Assembly: GCA_021770445.1 (NCBI GenBank)
Contig: JAETQY010000010.1
Coordinates: 1-64,000, forward strand
Reading direction: 5' to 3'
From: Bacillota bacterium
GTDB taxonomy: Bacteria > Bacillota > Clostridia > Oscillospirales > Oscillospiraceae
Length of the DNA stretch: 64,000 bases
Shown here: positions 14,901-21,896 of the stretch, piece after piece
Layout of the letters: each line of letters opens with the position of its first letter
Position numbering within the stretch: the stretch's first letter is position 1
Notes under the pieces: generated by a model
What the model saw: the letters and a program-made list of their open reading frames with translations, nothing else
Database searches by the model: none
Told to the model about the DNA's origin: nothing
Made by a program: the position numbers and the translations under genes

Positions 14901-16645
14901 TCGGGCAGGCCGCCCGTGATGATAAAATCGCCATAGTCCTGATTGACCACAGGCGGCGTAAAGTCGTCCGGTTTCACACCGTCCTTTGACGTGGTGCCGC
15001 CGGTCAGCACCACATAATCACTGGGGTATTTATTGTTTATCATCGGGCTGCCTGTATTCAGCTCAAACAGGCTGACGCCGGAGAGAACCGTGTTATCGGT
15101 CAGATCGGTCGCTGTTAAATCGCCGGACGCCAAACCGCCCCGCCCGGAGCCCTTGGCGACCATCAGGTTATGGACAAAGCCCGTGATCTCGGTACCGGCG
15201 GCATTGAATATGTTCTTAAAAGCGGCGGTGCTGGCAATCTTGCCGCTGGTCAGATCTTTGATCGCCGTGTCCAGGGACTTGCCTCCGATCACCTCGCTCA
15301 ACAGGGAGCTGAGACCCATGGAGATATTGGCAGCATTCACCGCAACAGAAGCGTCCCCGCCGCTGACGATCTTCCAGCCCAGGTACATACAGGCCAGGTA
15401 GCCCGTGCCGTAGTTGACGTCACTGGCAGTGTCAGAATTTGTCAGCCTGTGGCTTTGAATCTGGGCCCTGATCTCAGCGTCAGTGGAGCTCTCACTGATC
15501 TGCAGTCCGCTGCCGCTGTTGGGGTGGACCCAGTTGTCCGGGCCGGAGGCGGTCTGGGCCATACCCTCAATAAACCATTTTTCAAATCTGCCCACGTTTT
15601 GCGGCTCGGTTGCCCCGGATGCTGCCGGGAGCTTTCCGGTCATGCCGGCGGTGGTGGCCTCGTCCATGAAGGCATGAATCATCTCGTGGGCGATGGTGGC
15701 CTCCAGATCCTCGCGCCAATCTGTCTTGTTCGTGTCCACCCGCCCCATATTGACGCTGAGCATATAGCCCAAGGTCCCTGTGCCGTTGGGATAAAGGCTG
15801 GATTGGAGGGTAACTGACGCAAGCACACTGCTGGATGGCTCGCTGTACAGCTTCATCCCAATGCCGATGGCGGAACCCTTCAAATAGGAAAAAGCGGGGT
15901 AGTTTGTCAAAATATTTTTGACGGTCTGGGGGACGATCTCCGTTTTCAGAATCTCGCTTATTTTTTTCCCGCCTATGAGTATGTCCTGGCTGGGATCATT
16001 TACAAATCCTTTACCGGCGTCCGTTTCGCCCGTTTGCATGTCAGCATTCTTGGGGTCCTCAATATAAACGATATTCAGCTCGCCCCTGTCCTCGTCCCGG
16101 ATCAGGTCGTCAAGAGTGCGCCGGGGCGCGGTCTGTGCCGCCGGGGTGCGGTTGACGTCGGCCGCCTGCTGCGCCGCGCTCAAGGCGGTCTGGGAGAGCT
16201 CCGTCTTGCGCTCATACTCCGGCCCCAGGTTTTGAAAGAGCTTGATGCCATTAAAATTGGCGCTCTCAGCGATGCGGTCGATATCCTCGCACAGCTGGTC
16301 CAGCTCCGCCTGAAGGGCCTCGCGGTCGATCTCGTCCTCATAGACGCCATTGGCGGACTGATTGGCCAGCGACGCCGCCCGCTGGAGCATACTGTGGATC
16401 TCGTCCAGCGCGCCCTCGCCCACCTGGATCAGCTTGCTGCCCTCCCTGGAGTTTTGGTCGGCCCGCTTAAGGCCGGTAATCTGCCGGCGCATTTTTTCCG
16501 AAATGGTAAGGCCGGCCGCATCGTCCCCGGCGCGGTTAATGGCATAGCCGCTGGACAGCTTCTCCAGCGACTCGAACAGTGCACTGTTATTTTTGCCAAC
16601 ATAGCGCAGCGCAAAAGACGCACTCTGGTTATTCCTGATCCTCAT
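11906..16645 (-). CDS. Giant flagellin with metallopeptidase (flagellinolysin-type) and beta-helix insert
   Basis: This is a 1579-residue protein; ordinary flagellins have 270-550. Residues 1-145 are a flagellin D0/D1 N-terminus (LSSGYAINRAGDDAAGLTIS at 30-49) and the last 85 residues (from about 1495) are the D0/D1 C-terminus. The insert begins with a zinc metallopeptidase: HEMIH at 320-324 and WFIEGMAQ with Glu360 as probable third ligand, the gluzincin pattern reported for flagellinolysins. Residues about 560-1330 are beta-solenoid repeats, including nine copies of a (A/G/S/V/T)GIG turn at about 938-1205, followed by a Pro-rich linker (about 1415-1448). No signal peptide is present, consistent with export through the flagellar apparatus. 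The upstream zinc-ribbon gene lies 25 bp away in the same operon, behind a sigma-D-like -10 box. The linked peptidase, beta-helix and flagellin organisation is inferred from sequence only. Confidence 0.88.
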   Translation of the reverse strand: MRIRNNQSASFALRYVGKNNSALFESLEKLSSGYAINRAGDDAAGLTISEKMRRQITGLKRADQNSREGSKLIQVGEGALDEIHSMLQRAASLANQSANGVYEDEIDREALQAELDQLCEDIDRIAESANFNGIKLFQNLGPEYERKTELSQTALSAAQQAADVNRTPAAQTAPRRTLDDLIRDEDRGELNIVYIEDPKNADMQTGETDAGKGFVNDPSQDILIGGKKISEILKTEIVPQTVKNILTNYPAFSYLKGSAIGIGMKLYSEPSSSVLASVTLQSSLYPNGTGTLGYMLSVNMGRVDTNKTDWREDLEATIAHEMIHAFMDEATTAGMTGKLPAASGATEPQNVGRFEKWFIEGMAQTASGPDNWVHPNSGSGLQISESSTDAEIRAQIQSHRLTNSDTASDVNYGTGYLACMYLGWKIVSGGDASVAVNAANISMGLSSLLSEVIGGKSLDTAIKDLTSGKIASTAAFKNIFNAAGTEITGFVHNLMVAKGSGRGGLASGDLTATDLTDNTVLSGVSLFELNTGSPMINNKYPSDYVVLTGGTTSKDGVKPDDFTPPVVNQDYGDFIITGGLPDGNGGMQGITWDDTTKTLTVTSGNNIEITMKSPTSGQLQNLKLEGTGKVTLNGVTAGSLQVSEDTQVSYEGKNDITAVTVDSGKAVTFQGEGQLKAGTFTNNGTVSFNGGAVIVDGGSGTIDGTVNVNGASVAAAIANVPKAADGVTELKSIGVDWSRLTGLSNVASISIDGVKAGALLSNGESGKLWLDPTSSHRVTFTNASGVSKTLAATINTSGDFEWADAIKPFTVTGGTEGTDYHYEDDGTTLVIDTNQVTSISGGSVKGEAGNTLQGRVKLADNISGKVNLTLDGVDCSQNTVGSGFDLGTGNNVTLSLENGKENTFRSAANFAGISLGTGTNLTINGDTGKLSATGGTGAAGIGRNAATSATNGTDTTSSITINGGEITATGSSQGAGIGAGNYNDIGNITITGGKVTATGGNNGGAGIGGANYADCGNIEIKEENGKITTIVATSNGHGAGIGGGWYNTVNGTITISAGSITAKSLTHGTGIGAGCQGGPSFTSKSGKITITGTAVIEQALGGDESAGIGGSRLGTCADVEISGNATVKEARGGSNGAGIGSGAGSHIGDIVINTSGEVNAYGGNNGVGIGSGYNNSTVGNIEIKQGTVKAMGSTNSTGIGAGRNSTSGNITIGDKDNPNNKVIVTAEGGMTNNGGNIMAYTDSGHNTPGIVTITGNGTTVRPGNEGEGLYSTSGVVDADGNSLYAYPVYLFHTDKNTDKDKTLNAGVGLNAKDGTGLLPLDKDKVDLASITISSDKGGSWSAGLSHDPLDSDYVFVWLKPQDQKLTIGYDEKKVDADGNPIIGADGKPEMEHKLVELDLIYHKNAGVFRIETQPKPPDAVKPGYDDPDPKPDPKPDPTTPPEKEPELGNGGIILQIGAEYGEILKVPRFYLSLDALKMGNLDISTQPNAWESMPVIQNAINRVSSIRGTYGALYNRLEHNQNQLRHMVENTTDAESRIRDADMAEEMMAYTKANILSQSAQAMLSQATQQPQSVLQLLS

Positions 16646-16670
16646 AACGTGGCAGCACTCCTTACTCCAC

Positions 16671-17033
16671 TCAATCCCAATTTCCGATGGGGCTCAGTTC
16701 CAGCGGACTTGCACATACCGGACAGGGCAGGGTGTCCCCCCGCCCCACCGGACCACCACACCTGGGGCAGACCGCCTGGACCACATGTTCTCCACCGCCC
16801 GGCGCCCAGTAGGTCACCTGTGCCGCCGATATCAGCTCACGGCAGCGGGTACAGATTGCGGGGAACCGTTCAATCCGGAACTGTCCATGTGCGTCAAGGG
16901 CTGCCGCCAGGCCCTGATCCCCGGAGGCCACGGAGAGCGCAGTCTCCGAATCGCAGTCCCGCAGGCCACCGCCCGTCAAAGCATCTGCCTGATAGCCGCA
17001 CTTGGCGCATATTCCTCGTAAAATAGTTCCCAT
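16671..17033 (-). CDS. Zinc-ribbon protein preceding the giant flagellin
   Basis: This 120-residue soluble protein carries CxxC pairs: CAKCG (residues 9-13), CTRC (about 61-64), CPRCGG (about 89-94) and CPVC (about 105-108), suggesting two zinc sites. Bacillus-like GGGGG lies before the ATG. It is the first gene of the transcript, and the flagellin follows after 25 bp. It may assist secretion, folding or zinc loading of the metallopeptidase-flagellin, or act as a regulator; this is inference, since no characterised family is recognised. Confidence 0.7.
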   Translation of the reverse strand: MGTILRGICAKCGYQADALTGGGLRDCDSETALSVASGDQGLAAALDAHGQFRIERFPAICTRCRELISAAQVTYWAPGGGEHVVQAVCPRCGGPVGRGDTLPCPVCASPLELSPIGNWD

Positions 17034-17076
17034 AATTCGACCTTACCCCCTTTACCGCATCATTTCTATATGAAAT

Positions 17077-17103
17077 TTATCGGCCATATTTTCAAAATCA
17101 TAA
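17077..17103 (-). promoter_or_regulatory. Sigma-D (FliA-type) promoter of the flagellinolysin operon
   Basis: The minus strand contains GCCGATAA (17084-17077), identical to the sigma-28 -10 consensus, about 37 nt before the zinc-ribbon gene's start after allowing for transcription near 17070. The -35 position at 15-bp spacing reads TTAT rather than TAAA, so the match is one-sided. The -10 box and the flagellin content support each other. Confidence 0.68.
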
Positions 17104-17307
17104 GGGCACTTGACATTCCTGCCGGAAGTCTTGCTTTCGGGCAAAAACTCTAGTAGCGCAGCGCAGGGCGCAGGAGCCGGTGGATCTGGCCAGCAAGACA
17201 GAGATGATCTAGCGCATATCCCGCTGTTGATTGCAAAGCGCAATCTTGTACGGGAGGAGCTGCGGGGCTGACCCGCTGCGGCTCTGCTGCGCAATGCAGC
17301 CCGACAC

Positions 17308-17345
17308 GGGGCGCGGAGGTTGTCTCCGCGTCCCTGTTTTGTTTC
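17308..17345 (+). terminator. Plus-strand hairpin with T-run, no upstream gene seen
   Basis: GGGGCGCGGAG (17308-17318) pairs with CTCCGCGTCCC (17324-17334) with one mismatch, followed by TGTTTTGTTT. The 220 bases before it (17085-17307) hold no recognisable gene, RNA family or promoter, so what it terminates is unknown. Confidence 0.5.
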
Positions 17346-17353
17346 TATAAAAA

Positions 17354-17375
17354 ATCCCGGCCTTTCGGCCGGGAT
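17354..17375 (-). terminator. Terminator downstream of the LysM gene
   Basis: ATCCCGGCC (17354-17362) and GGCCGGGAT (17367-17375) form a perfect stem with a TTTC loop. On the minus strand it is followed by TTTTTTATAG. Confidence 0.85.
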
Positions 17376-17383
17376 CAGTGGTT

Positions 17384-17515
17384 TTATTTGCTGTAGGGCT
17401 TGTCGGTCTCAATGTACACGCCCCGGCCGGCTTCCCAACCCACATAGAAGTTCAGGGCTTTCCCCAGGGCCCAGATCGACGCTCCGGGGCCGTGCTTCTT
17501 GTGGACTATGTTCTT
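17384..17515 (-). pseudogene. In-frame coding-like tail after the LysM stop codon
   Basis: Directly after the LysM TAA (17518-17516) the same frame continues 43 codons with normal codon use to a second TAA at 17386-17384. It includes WALGKALNFYVGWEAGRGVY and ends in YIETDKPYSK. The ending resembles C-termini of stalk-domain (copper-amine-oxidase-like) secreted proteins. There is no start codon. It may be a remnant of a longer ancestral protein cut by a nonsense mutation, or of a separate lost gene. Confidence 0.45.
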
Positions 17516-18439
17516 TTACTTCTTAACGGGCAGGACGATCACCTGTCCCTCATAGATGGTGTTGGCGTTTTTCAGCCGGTCGGTGTTGCGCTCGAAGATG
17601 GCCTTGTACTCGCTGACCTTGCCGTACTCGGCAGCGGCAATCTTGCCCAGGGTGTCCCCGGCCTTGACCGTGTACAGCTTCTCACCGGCCCCGGCGGCAG
17701 GGGCGGAAATCAGGGTGTCCTTACCCAGCTTCTCGGGCAGAGTGATCACCGCGCCCTCTTTCAGCTTCACGTTCTTGTTGGCCTTCTGGAGGGCGTACCG
17801 CTGGGCGTTGGTGCCGTAGAAGTTGGTGCAGATGGAGCTCCAGGTGTCGCCCTTCTTCACGGTGTAAGTACCGGGAGCGTCGGGAGTAACAGGCGCGGTC
17901 GGGGTGGTGGGGTCAGTGGGAGTGGTGGGCTTGCCGTCAATGGGGACGAGCTGGGCGAAATCGCTCTCGTTCATCCAAGCGATGGAATAACGGCAATTAA
18001 CCCAGACCATGCCATCCTCATCTTTGTCCACGGTCCCGGTTGCAGGACCCTCCAGCAGGCCGCCCATCCCGGAACGGTTGTCAAGCACTCCATTTGCCCA
18101 TACGTAAAGACCGCCCGACTCCCAAGCATAGTTACCGTAGTCCTTGTCTTCAGAGTACTCCCATTCCTCCATATCGTACCCAGACGGGGCATACTCAGCT
18201 CCGTTGATGGCTTCGATCTTAATAGTGGAGCCGTCCGCCAGTACATAGATCGTCAATGTTACCGGCTCATCATGAAATACAGCGTATGTGTGGGTCTCTT
18301 TCCGCAGGAAGCCGTCCATGGTGATGGTGACATTGTGCTTTTCGTCCACATAGGTTTCAGTCTTACCTGCCGCAAAGGCGGGGACGGCCAGCGCCAGGGA
18401 CAGGACCAGTGCCAGGGACAGGGAAAGTGCCTTTTTCAT
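17516..18439 (-). CDS. Secreted LysM-domain protein
   Basis: This is a 307-residue protein. The start at 18439 follows AAGAGAGG and gives a clean signal peptide ending AVPAFAAG (about residue 25). Residues 26-175 have no family I recognise; they contain many acidic and aromatic residues (GYDMEEWEYSEDKDYGNYAW). A Thr/Pro linker at about 180-200 precedes two LysM modules, YTVKKGDTWSSICTNFYG and YTVKAGDTLGKIAAAEYG, which bind peptidoglycan or chitin-like glycans. It is probably wall-attached. The much longer open frame reaching 19066 lacks support. An in-frame tail follows the stop (see 17384-17515). Confidence 0.82.
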   Translation of the reverse strand: MKKALSLSLALVLSLALAVPAFAAGKTETYVDEKHNVTITMDGFLRKETHTYAVFHDEPVTLTIYVLADGSTIKIEAINGAEYAPSGYDMEEWEYSEDKDYGNYAWESGGLYVWANGVLDNRSGMGGLLEGPATGTVDKDEDGMVWVNCRYSIAWMNESDFAQLVPIDGKPTTPTDPTTPTAPVTPDAPGTYTVKKGDTWSSICTNFYGTNAQRYALQKANKNVKLKEGAVITLPEKLGKDTLISAPAAGAGEKLYTVKAGDTLGKIAAAEYGKVSEYKAIFERNTDRLKNANTIYEGQVIVLPVKK

Positions 18440-18611
18440 CGTTTGTACCTCTCTTTTCTTAAATTTGGGTCTCCTCGACGGTGTGTACCCCGGGGGAGGG
18501 AGCTCCCTGATTTCCCCGCCCCCTGGGTATTTCCGCCAAGACAAACGAAAGCGGCGCAGGATCAAATACCCCACACCGCACTTGTCAGACACAAACCCCT
18601 TAAAACCGCCC

Positions 18612-18640
18612 TTGATAAAAGACGGCGTTTCGAGTATAAT
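18612..18640 (+). promoter_or_regulatory. Sigma-A promoter of a candidate structured RNA
   Basis: TTGATA (18612-18617), 17 bases, TATAAT (18635-18640). No open reading frame of note follows; the sequence downstream is highly structured and ends in two T-tracts. It is divergent to the LysM gene. Confidence 0.75.
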
Positions 18641-18787
18641 AAGGGCTGGCGCAGCAAAGCTGTTGTGTAGGAGGTTCCGTCTCCTGCATAGGGGCGTAAG
18701 GTGCGTCACCACCTTACGTCCTGCCTCAATTTGCCTTGTATTCCTATTGTATCGCATATTGAGGAAGTACGCAAGCCCTTTTTTAGA
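18641..18787 (+). ncRNA. Candidate structured non-coding RNA
   Basis: About 145 nt fold by eye into a closed multi-branch. The terminal stem is AAGGGCU-g-GCG (18641-18651) with CGC-a-AGCCCUU (18770-18780). Hairpin 1 is 18666-18673 with 18681-18688 (8 bp). Hairpin 2 is 18693-18703 with 18710-18720 (11 bp). Hairpin 3 is 18724-18730 with 18758-18764, extended by UGC/GCA at 18732-18734 and 18754-18756. A U-run follows the closing stem and a second terminator sits at 18784-18826. With its own consensus promoter it looks like an independent RNA. Alternatively it is an aptamer in a long leader of the rnf operon 310 bp downstream. It does not match a riboswitch, SRP RNA or 6S RNA pattern that I know. 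Confidence 0.55.
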
Positions 18788-18826
18788 CACGGCTCGGATT
18801 TTCGGGCTGTGTCTTACTTTTTTGTC
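18784..18826 (+). terminator. Intrinsic terminator after the candidate RNA
   Basis: AGACACGGCTCG (about 18785-18796) pairs with CGGGCTGTGTCT (about 18803-18814) with two wobble positions, followed by TACTTTTTTG. Confidence 0.75.
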
Positions 18827-18881
18827 TGAGGGGAAGGCAAAAATTTTTTGACGAAAATCAGGTGAGGCCGCCCAAAAAACC

Positions 18882-18910
18882 TTGCGCTTTGCGAGAAAAA
18901 GGTGTATCAT
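18882..18910 (+). promoter_or_regulatory. Sigma-A promoter of the rnf operon
   Basis: TTGCGC (18882-18887), 17 bases, TATCAT (18905-18910). Transcription near 18917 leaves a leader of about 185 nt before rnfC. Confidence 0.65.
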
Positions 18911-18927
18911 ATTTCCCGACAGTGCAG

Positions 18928-19085
18928 CCGCCGGTCCGGGAAAGGGAAAAAAGGGACCGGCGGAGCTTGTGCCGCCCTCCGCAAAAGCGGCCGGCGGCGG
19001 CCGCGGTCCGTCCGGAGAGGGTAAAACGAGAGACCGTGACCGGCTCTGTACCTTGTACCAGAGCACAAAAGCAGCAGTTATAGGG
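18928..19085 (+). promoter_or_regulatory. Structured GC-rich rnf leader
   Basis: The leader holds a perfect 10-bp stem CCGCCGGTCC (18928-18937) with GGACCGGCGG (18954-18963). It also has a tight CCGC-AAAA-GCGG hairpin near 18978 and GCTCTG/CAGAGC around 19043-19064. There is no T-tract, so any control would be translational or by stability. No known class is recognised. Confidence 0.45.
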
Positions 19086-19100
19086 AGGTCGAAAACTTAC

Positions 19101-20408
19101 ATGAGCAAATTTCTCAAACGATCTGCGCAGGGTGCGCAGGTCCCGCATGAAAAGCGGACTTCCAACATGGAAACTGTGAAGATGCCGCTGCCCTCCAAGA
19201 TCGTGCTGTCCATGGGCCAGCACATCGGCGCCCCCGCCGCCCCCCAGGTGGCCAAGGGCGACCAGGTCTGCGTGGGCACCGTAGTGGGCAAGGCCGGCGG
19301 CTTTGTCTCCATGGACATCCACTCCGGCGTGTCCGGCACGGTAGACAGCATCATCACCATTACCGCCCCCAACGGCGCCCCCCAGACGGCGGTAGTGATC
19401 ATCCCCGACGGCAAGCAGACGGTGGACCCCTCCATCGCCCCCCCCACGGTCACCGACCTGCCGTCCTTCCAGGCGGCGGTCCGGGCCAGCGGTCTGGTGG
19501 GCCTGGGTGGCGCCGGCTTCCCCACAGTGGTGAAGCTGTCCCCCAAGAACCTGGACGAGATCGACACGCTGCTCATCAACGGCGCCGAGTGTGAGCCCTA
19601 CATCACCTCGGACAACCGCTGCTTCCTGGAGGACACCCAGTACATCCTGGACGGCATCCAGGCGGTGATGAAGTATCTGGAGATCCCAAAGTGCATCATC
19701 GGCATCGAGGGCAACAAGCCCGAGGCCATTGCCAAGATGAAGTCCGTCGCCCCCGCCGGCGTGGAGGTGAAGGAGCTGCCCTGCCGCTACCCCCAGGGCG
19801 CTGAAAAAGTTCTTATCGAGAACTGCACCGGCCGGGAGGTCCCCTTCCCCGGCCTGCCCTCCGACGTGGGGGTCATCGTGATGAACGTCACCTCCGTGGC
19901 CTTCGTGGGCAAGTACCTGGCCACCGGTATGCCTCTGGTCACCAAGCGGCTTACCGTGGACGGCGACATCGTCAAGGAGCCCAAGAATGTGGAGGTCATC
20001 ATCGGCACCCCCGTGCAGGAGCTGATGGACTTCTGCGGCGGCTTCACCGACGAGCCGGGCAAGGTGCTCTACGGCGGCCCCATGATGGGCAACTGCATCG
20101 CCGACTTGAGCCAGCCCATTCTGAAGAACAACAACGCGGTGCTGGCCTTCTCCAAGAAGTGGGGCACCCTGCCCAAGGCCACCAACTGCATCCACTGCGG
20201 CCGGTGCACCAACGCCTGCCCCCTGGGCCTGTCCGCCAAGGAGATCGTCCAGGCCTACAACGACGGCAACGTGGAGCTGCTCCAGGAGCTCAACGCCGAC
20301 CTGTGCATGAGCTGCGGCACCTGCTCCTTCGTCTGCCCGGCCAAGCGGCCTCTGGCCCCCTCCATCGCCCTGGCCAAGATCATGATGAAGAATGGAGGTA
20401 AGAAGTAA
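19101..20408 (+). CDS. rnfC: Rnf complex subunit C
   Basis: This is a 435-residue peripheral subunit of the ion-pumping ferredoxin:NAD+ oxidoreductase. GGGAGG lies before the ATG at 19101; the longer frame from 18882 runs through the structured leader and is rejected. A flavin/NADH-binding module of the NuoF type includes GLGGAGFPT and INGAECEPY. Two [4Fe-4S] motifs near the C-terminus read CIHCGRCTNACPLGL and CMSCGTCSFVCPAKRPL. It is the first gene of rnfCDGEAB, and its stop TAA overlaps the rnfD ATG. Confidence 0.96.
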   Translation: MSKFLKRSAQGAQVPHEKRTSNMETVKMPLPSKIVLSMGQHIGAPAAPQVAKGDQVCVGTVVGKAGGFVSMDIHSGVSGTVDSIITITAPNGAPQTAVVIIPDGKQTVDPSIAPPTVTDLPSFQAAVRASGLVGLGGAGFPTVVKLSPKNLDEIDTLLINGAECEPYITSDNRCFLEDTQYILDGIQAVMKYLEIPKCIIGIEGNKPEAIAKMKSVAPAGVEVKELPCRYPQGAEKVLIENCTGREVPFPGLPSDVGVIVMNVTSVAFVGKYLATGMPLVTKRLTVDGDIVKEPKNVEVIIGTPVQELMDFCGGFTDEPGKVLYGGPMMGNCIADLSQPILKNNNAVLAFSKKWGTLPKATNCIHCGRCTNACPLGLSAKEIVQAYNDGNVELLQELNADLCMSCGTCSFVCPAKRPLAPSIALAKIMMKNGGKK

Positions 20409-21349
20409 TGGACAACAAGCTGATTGTCACCGCCGCACCCCACATCACCAGCCCGGACAGCACCCAGAAGATTATGGGCCGGGTGTGCCTGGCTCTGGTG
20501 CCCACCCTTATCGCCTCCGTCATCATCTTCGGCTTTAACTCCCTGATCCTCACTGCCGTCACCGTGGCGGCCTGCGTCTTCTTCGAGTGGGCCTACTGCA
20601 AGCTGATGAAGCGGGAGGTGCCCATCGAGGATCTGTCCGCCGTGGTCACCGGTCTGCTGCTGGCCTTCAACATGCCCGCTACCCTCCCCTGGTGGATGGC
20701 CATTGTGGGCGCGTTCATCGCCATCGTCATCATTAAGCAGCTCTTCGGCGGCCTGGGCTACAACTTCGCCAACCCCGCCATCGTGGCCCGTATCGCCCTG
20801 GCTGTGGGCTTCGGCGCTAAGATGTCCGCCTACCCCATGGGCGGCGGCGTGGACGCTCTGGCCTCCGCCACCCCCCTGGCCGTGTCCAGTGAGCTGGGCT
20901 CCGCCAACTATGTCACCCTGCTGCTGGGCACCCACGGCGGCGTGCTGGGCGAGACCTGCGCCCTTACCATCCTCATCGGCGGCGTCTACCTGATCGCCAC
21001 CAAGGTCATCAGCCCTGTGCTCCCCGTTACTTATCTGGCCTCCGTGGCCGTGCTGTCCCTGTGCTTCGGAATGGACCCCATCGTGCAGCTGCTCTCCGGC
21101 GGCCTGATGTTGGGCGCCTTCTTCATGGCCACCGACTATGTCACCTCTCCTACCACCGACAAGGGCAAGCTGATCGCCGGCATCTTCCTGGGCGTGGTCA
21201 CCATGCTGATCCGCAAGTTTGGCAACATGAACGAGGGCGTGTCCTTCGCCATCCTGCTGATGAACCTGATCACCCCCTACATTGAAGTCAACACCCGGCA
21301 GGATAAGCTGGGCATTGTCAAGAAGAAGAAGGAGGCGGCCGCAAAATGA
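20408..21349 (+). CDS. rnfD: Rnf complex subunit D
   Basis: This is a 313-residue membrane subunit with about nine hydrophobic helices. The motif LASATPLAV (around residue 155) holds the Thr that carries covalent FMN in RnfD/NqrB proteins. Its start overlaps the rnfC stop (TAATG) and its stop overlaps the rnfG ATG, so the genes are translationally coupled. Confidence 0.95.
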   Translation: MDNKLIVTAAPHITSPDSTQKIMGRVCLALVPTLIASVIIFGFNSLILTAVTVAACVFFEWAYCKLMKREVPIEDLSAVVTGLLLAFNMPATLPWWMAIVGAFIAIVIIKQLFGGLGYNFANPAIVARIALAVGFGAKMSAYPMGGGVDALASATPLAVSSELGSANYVTLLLGTHGGVLGETCALTILIGGVYLIATKVISPVLPVTYLASVAVLSLCFGMDPIVQLLSGGLMLGAFFMATDYVTSPTTDKGKLIAGIFLGVVTMLIRKFGNMNEGVSFAILLMNLITPYIEVNTRQDKLGIVKKKKEAAAK

Positions 21350-21879
21350 GCAACTGGAACCGAGTAATCAAGCCCATCGTGGTGCTGTGCGTCATCTGCA
21401 TCGTGATCACCGGGGCCCTGGCCGCCACCAACGCCGCCACCGCGCCCGTGATCGCCGAGGCCAAGGCGGCCGCTGAGAAGGCCGCCCGCTCCGAGCTGCT
21501 TCCCGAGGCCGACGACTTCAAGGAGGTCACGGGCGTGTCGGTGGAGAATGTGACCGCCGTGTTTGAGGCCACCAACGGCACCGGCTATGTCATCACCAGC
21601 ACCGCCAAGGGCTACGGCGGCACCATCACTGTTATGTCCGCCTTTACCCCCGATGGCGTGATCAAGCAGATCAAGGTCACCGAGGCCCAGGAGACCCCGG
21701 GCTTCGGCAGCAACGTCACCGACACCCCCTCCTACTGGGAGCGGTACGCCGGTGTGGACGCCGGCAAGCAGCTGGTGCTGGATCAGGACATTGACCGCCA
21801 CAGCGGCGCTACCATCTCCAGCAAGGCACTGATTAAGGCAGTCAACTCCGCCATTGAGGCGTACAACGCCATTCCTTGA
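21346..21879 (+). CDS. rnfG: Rnf complex subunit G
   Basis: This 177-residue protein has one N-terminal membrane helix (residues about 8-28, IVVLCVICIVITGALAATN) and an FMN-binding domain. The attachment motif HSGATISSKAL near residue 150 supplies the Thr for covalent FMN, as in NqrC. It overlaps rnfD by four bases and is followed 17 bp later by rnfE. Confidence 0.95.
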   Translation: MSNWNRVIKPIVVLCVICIVITGALAATNAATAPVIAEAKAAAEKAARSELLPEADDFKEVTGVSVENVTAVFEATNGTGYVITSTAKGYGGTITVMSAFTPDGVIKQIKVTEAQETPGFGSNVTDTPSYWERYAGVDAGKQLVLDQDIDRHSGATISSKALIKAVNSAIEAYNAIP

Positions 21880-21896
21880 AAGGCAGGTGAGTCAAG

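Noticed and set aside
12281-15817. Several plus-strand frames opposite the giant flagellin
   Set aside because: They mirror the repeat-rich coding sequence; no domain or ribosome site supports them.
17085-17307. Possible small RNA ending at the terminator 17308-17345
   Set aside because: A TTGACA is present at about 17108 but no -10 box at proper spacing, and no compact fold or known family was recognised.
18641-18787. Candidate RNA considered as 6S RNA or SRP RNA
   Set aside because: It lacks the large central bubble of 6S RNA and the GGAA-type apical loop of SRP RNA; three separate hairpins are formed instead.
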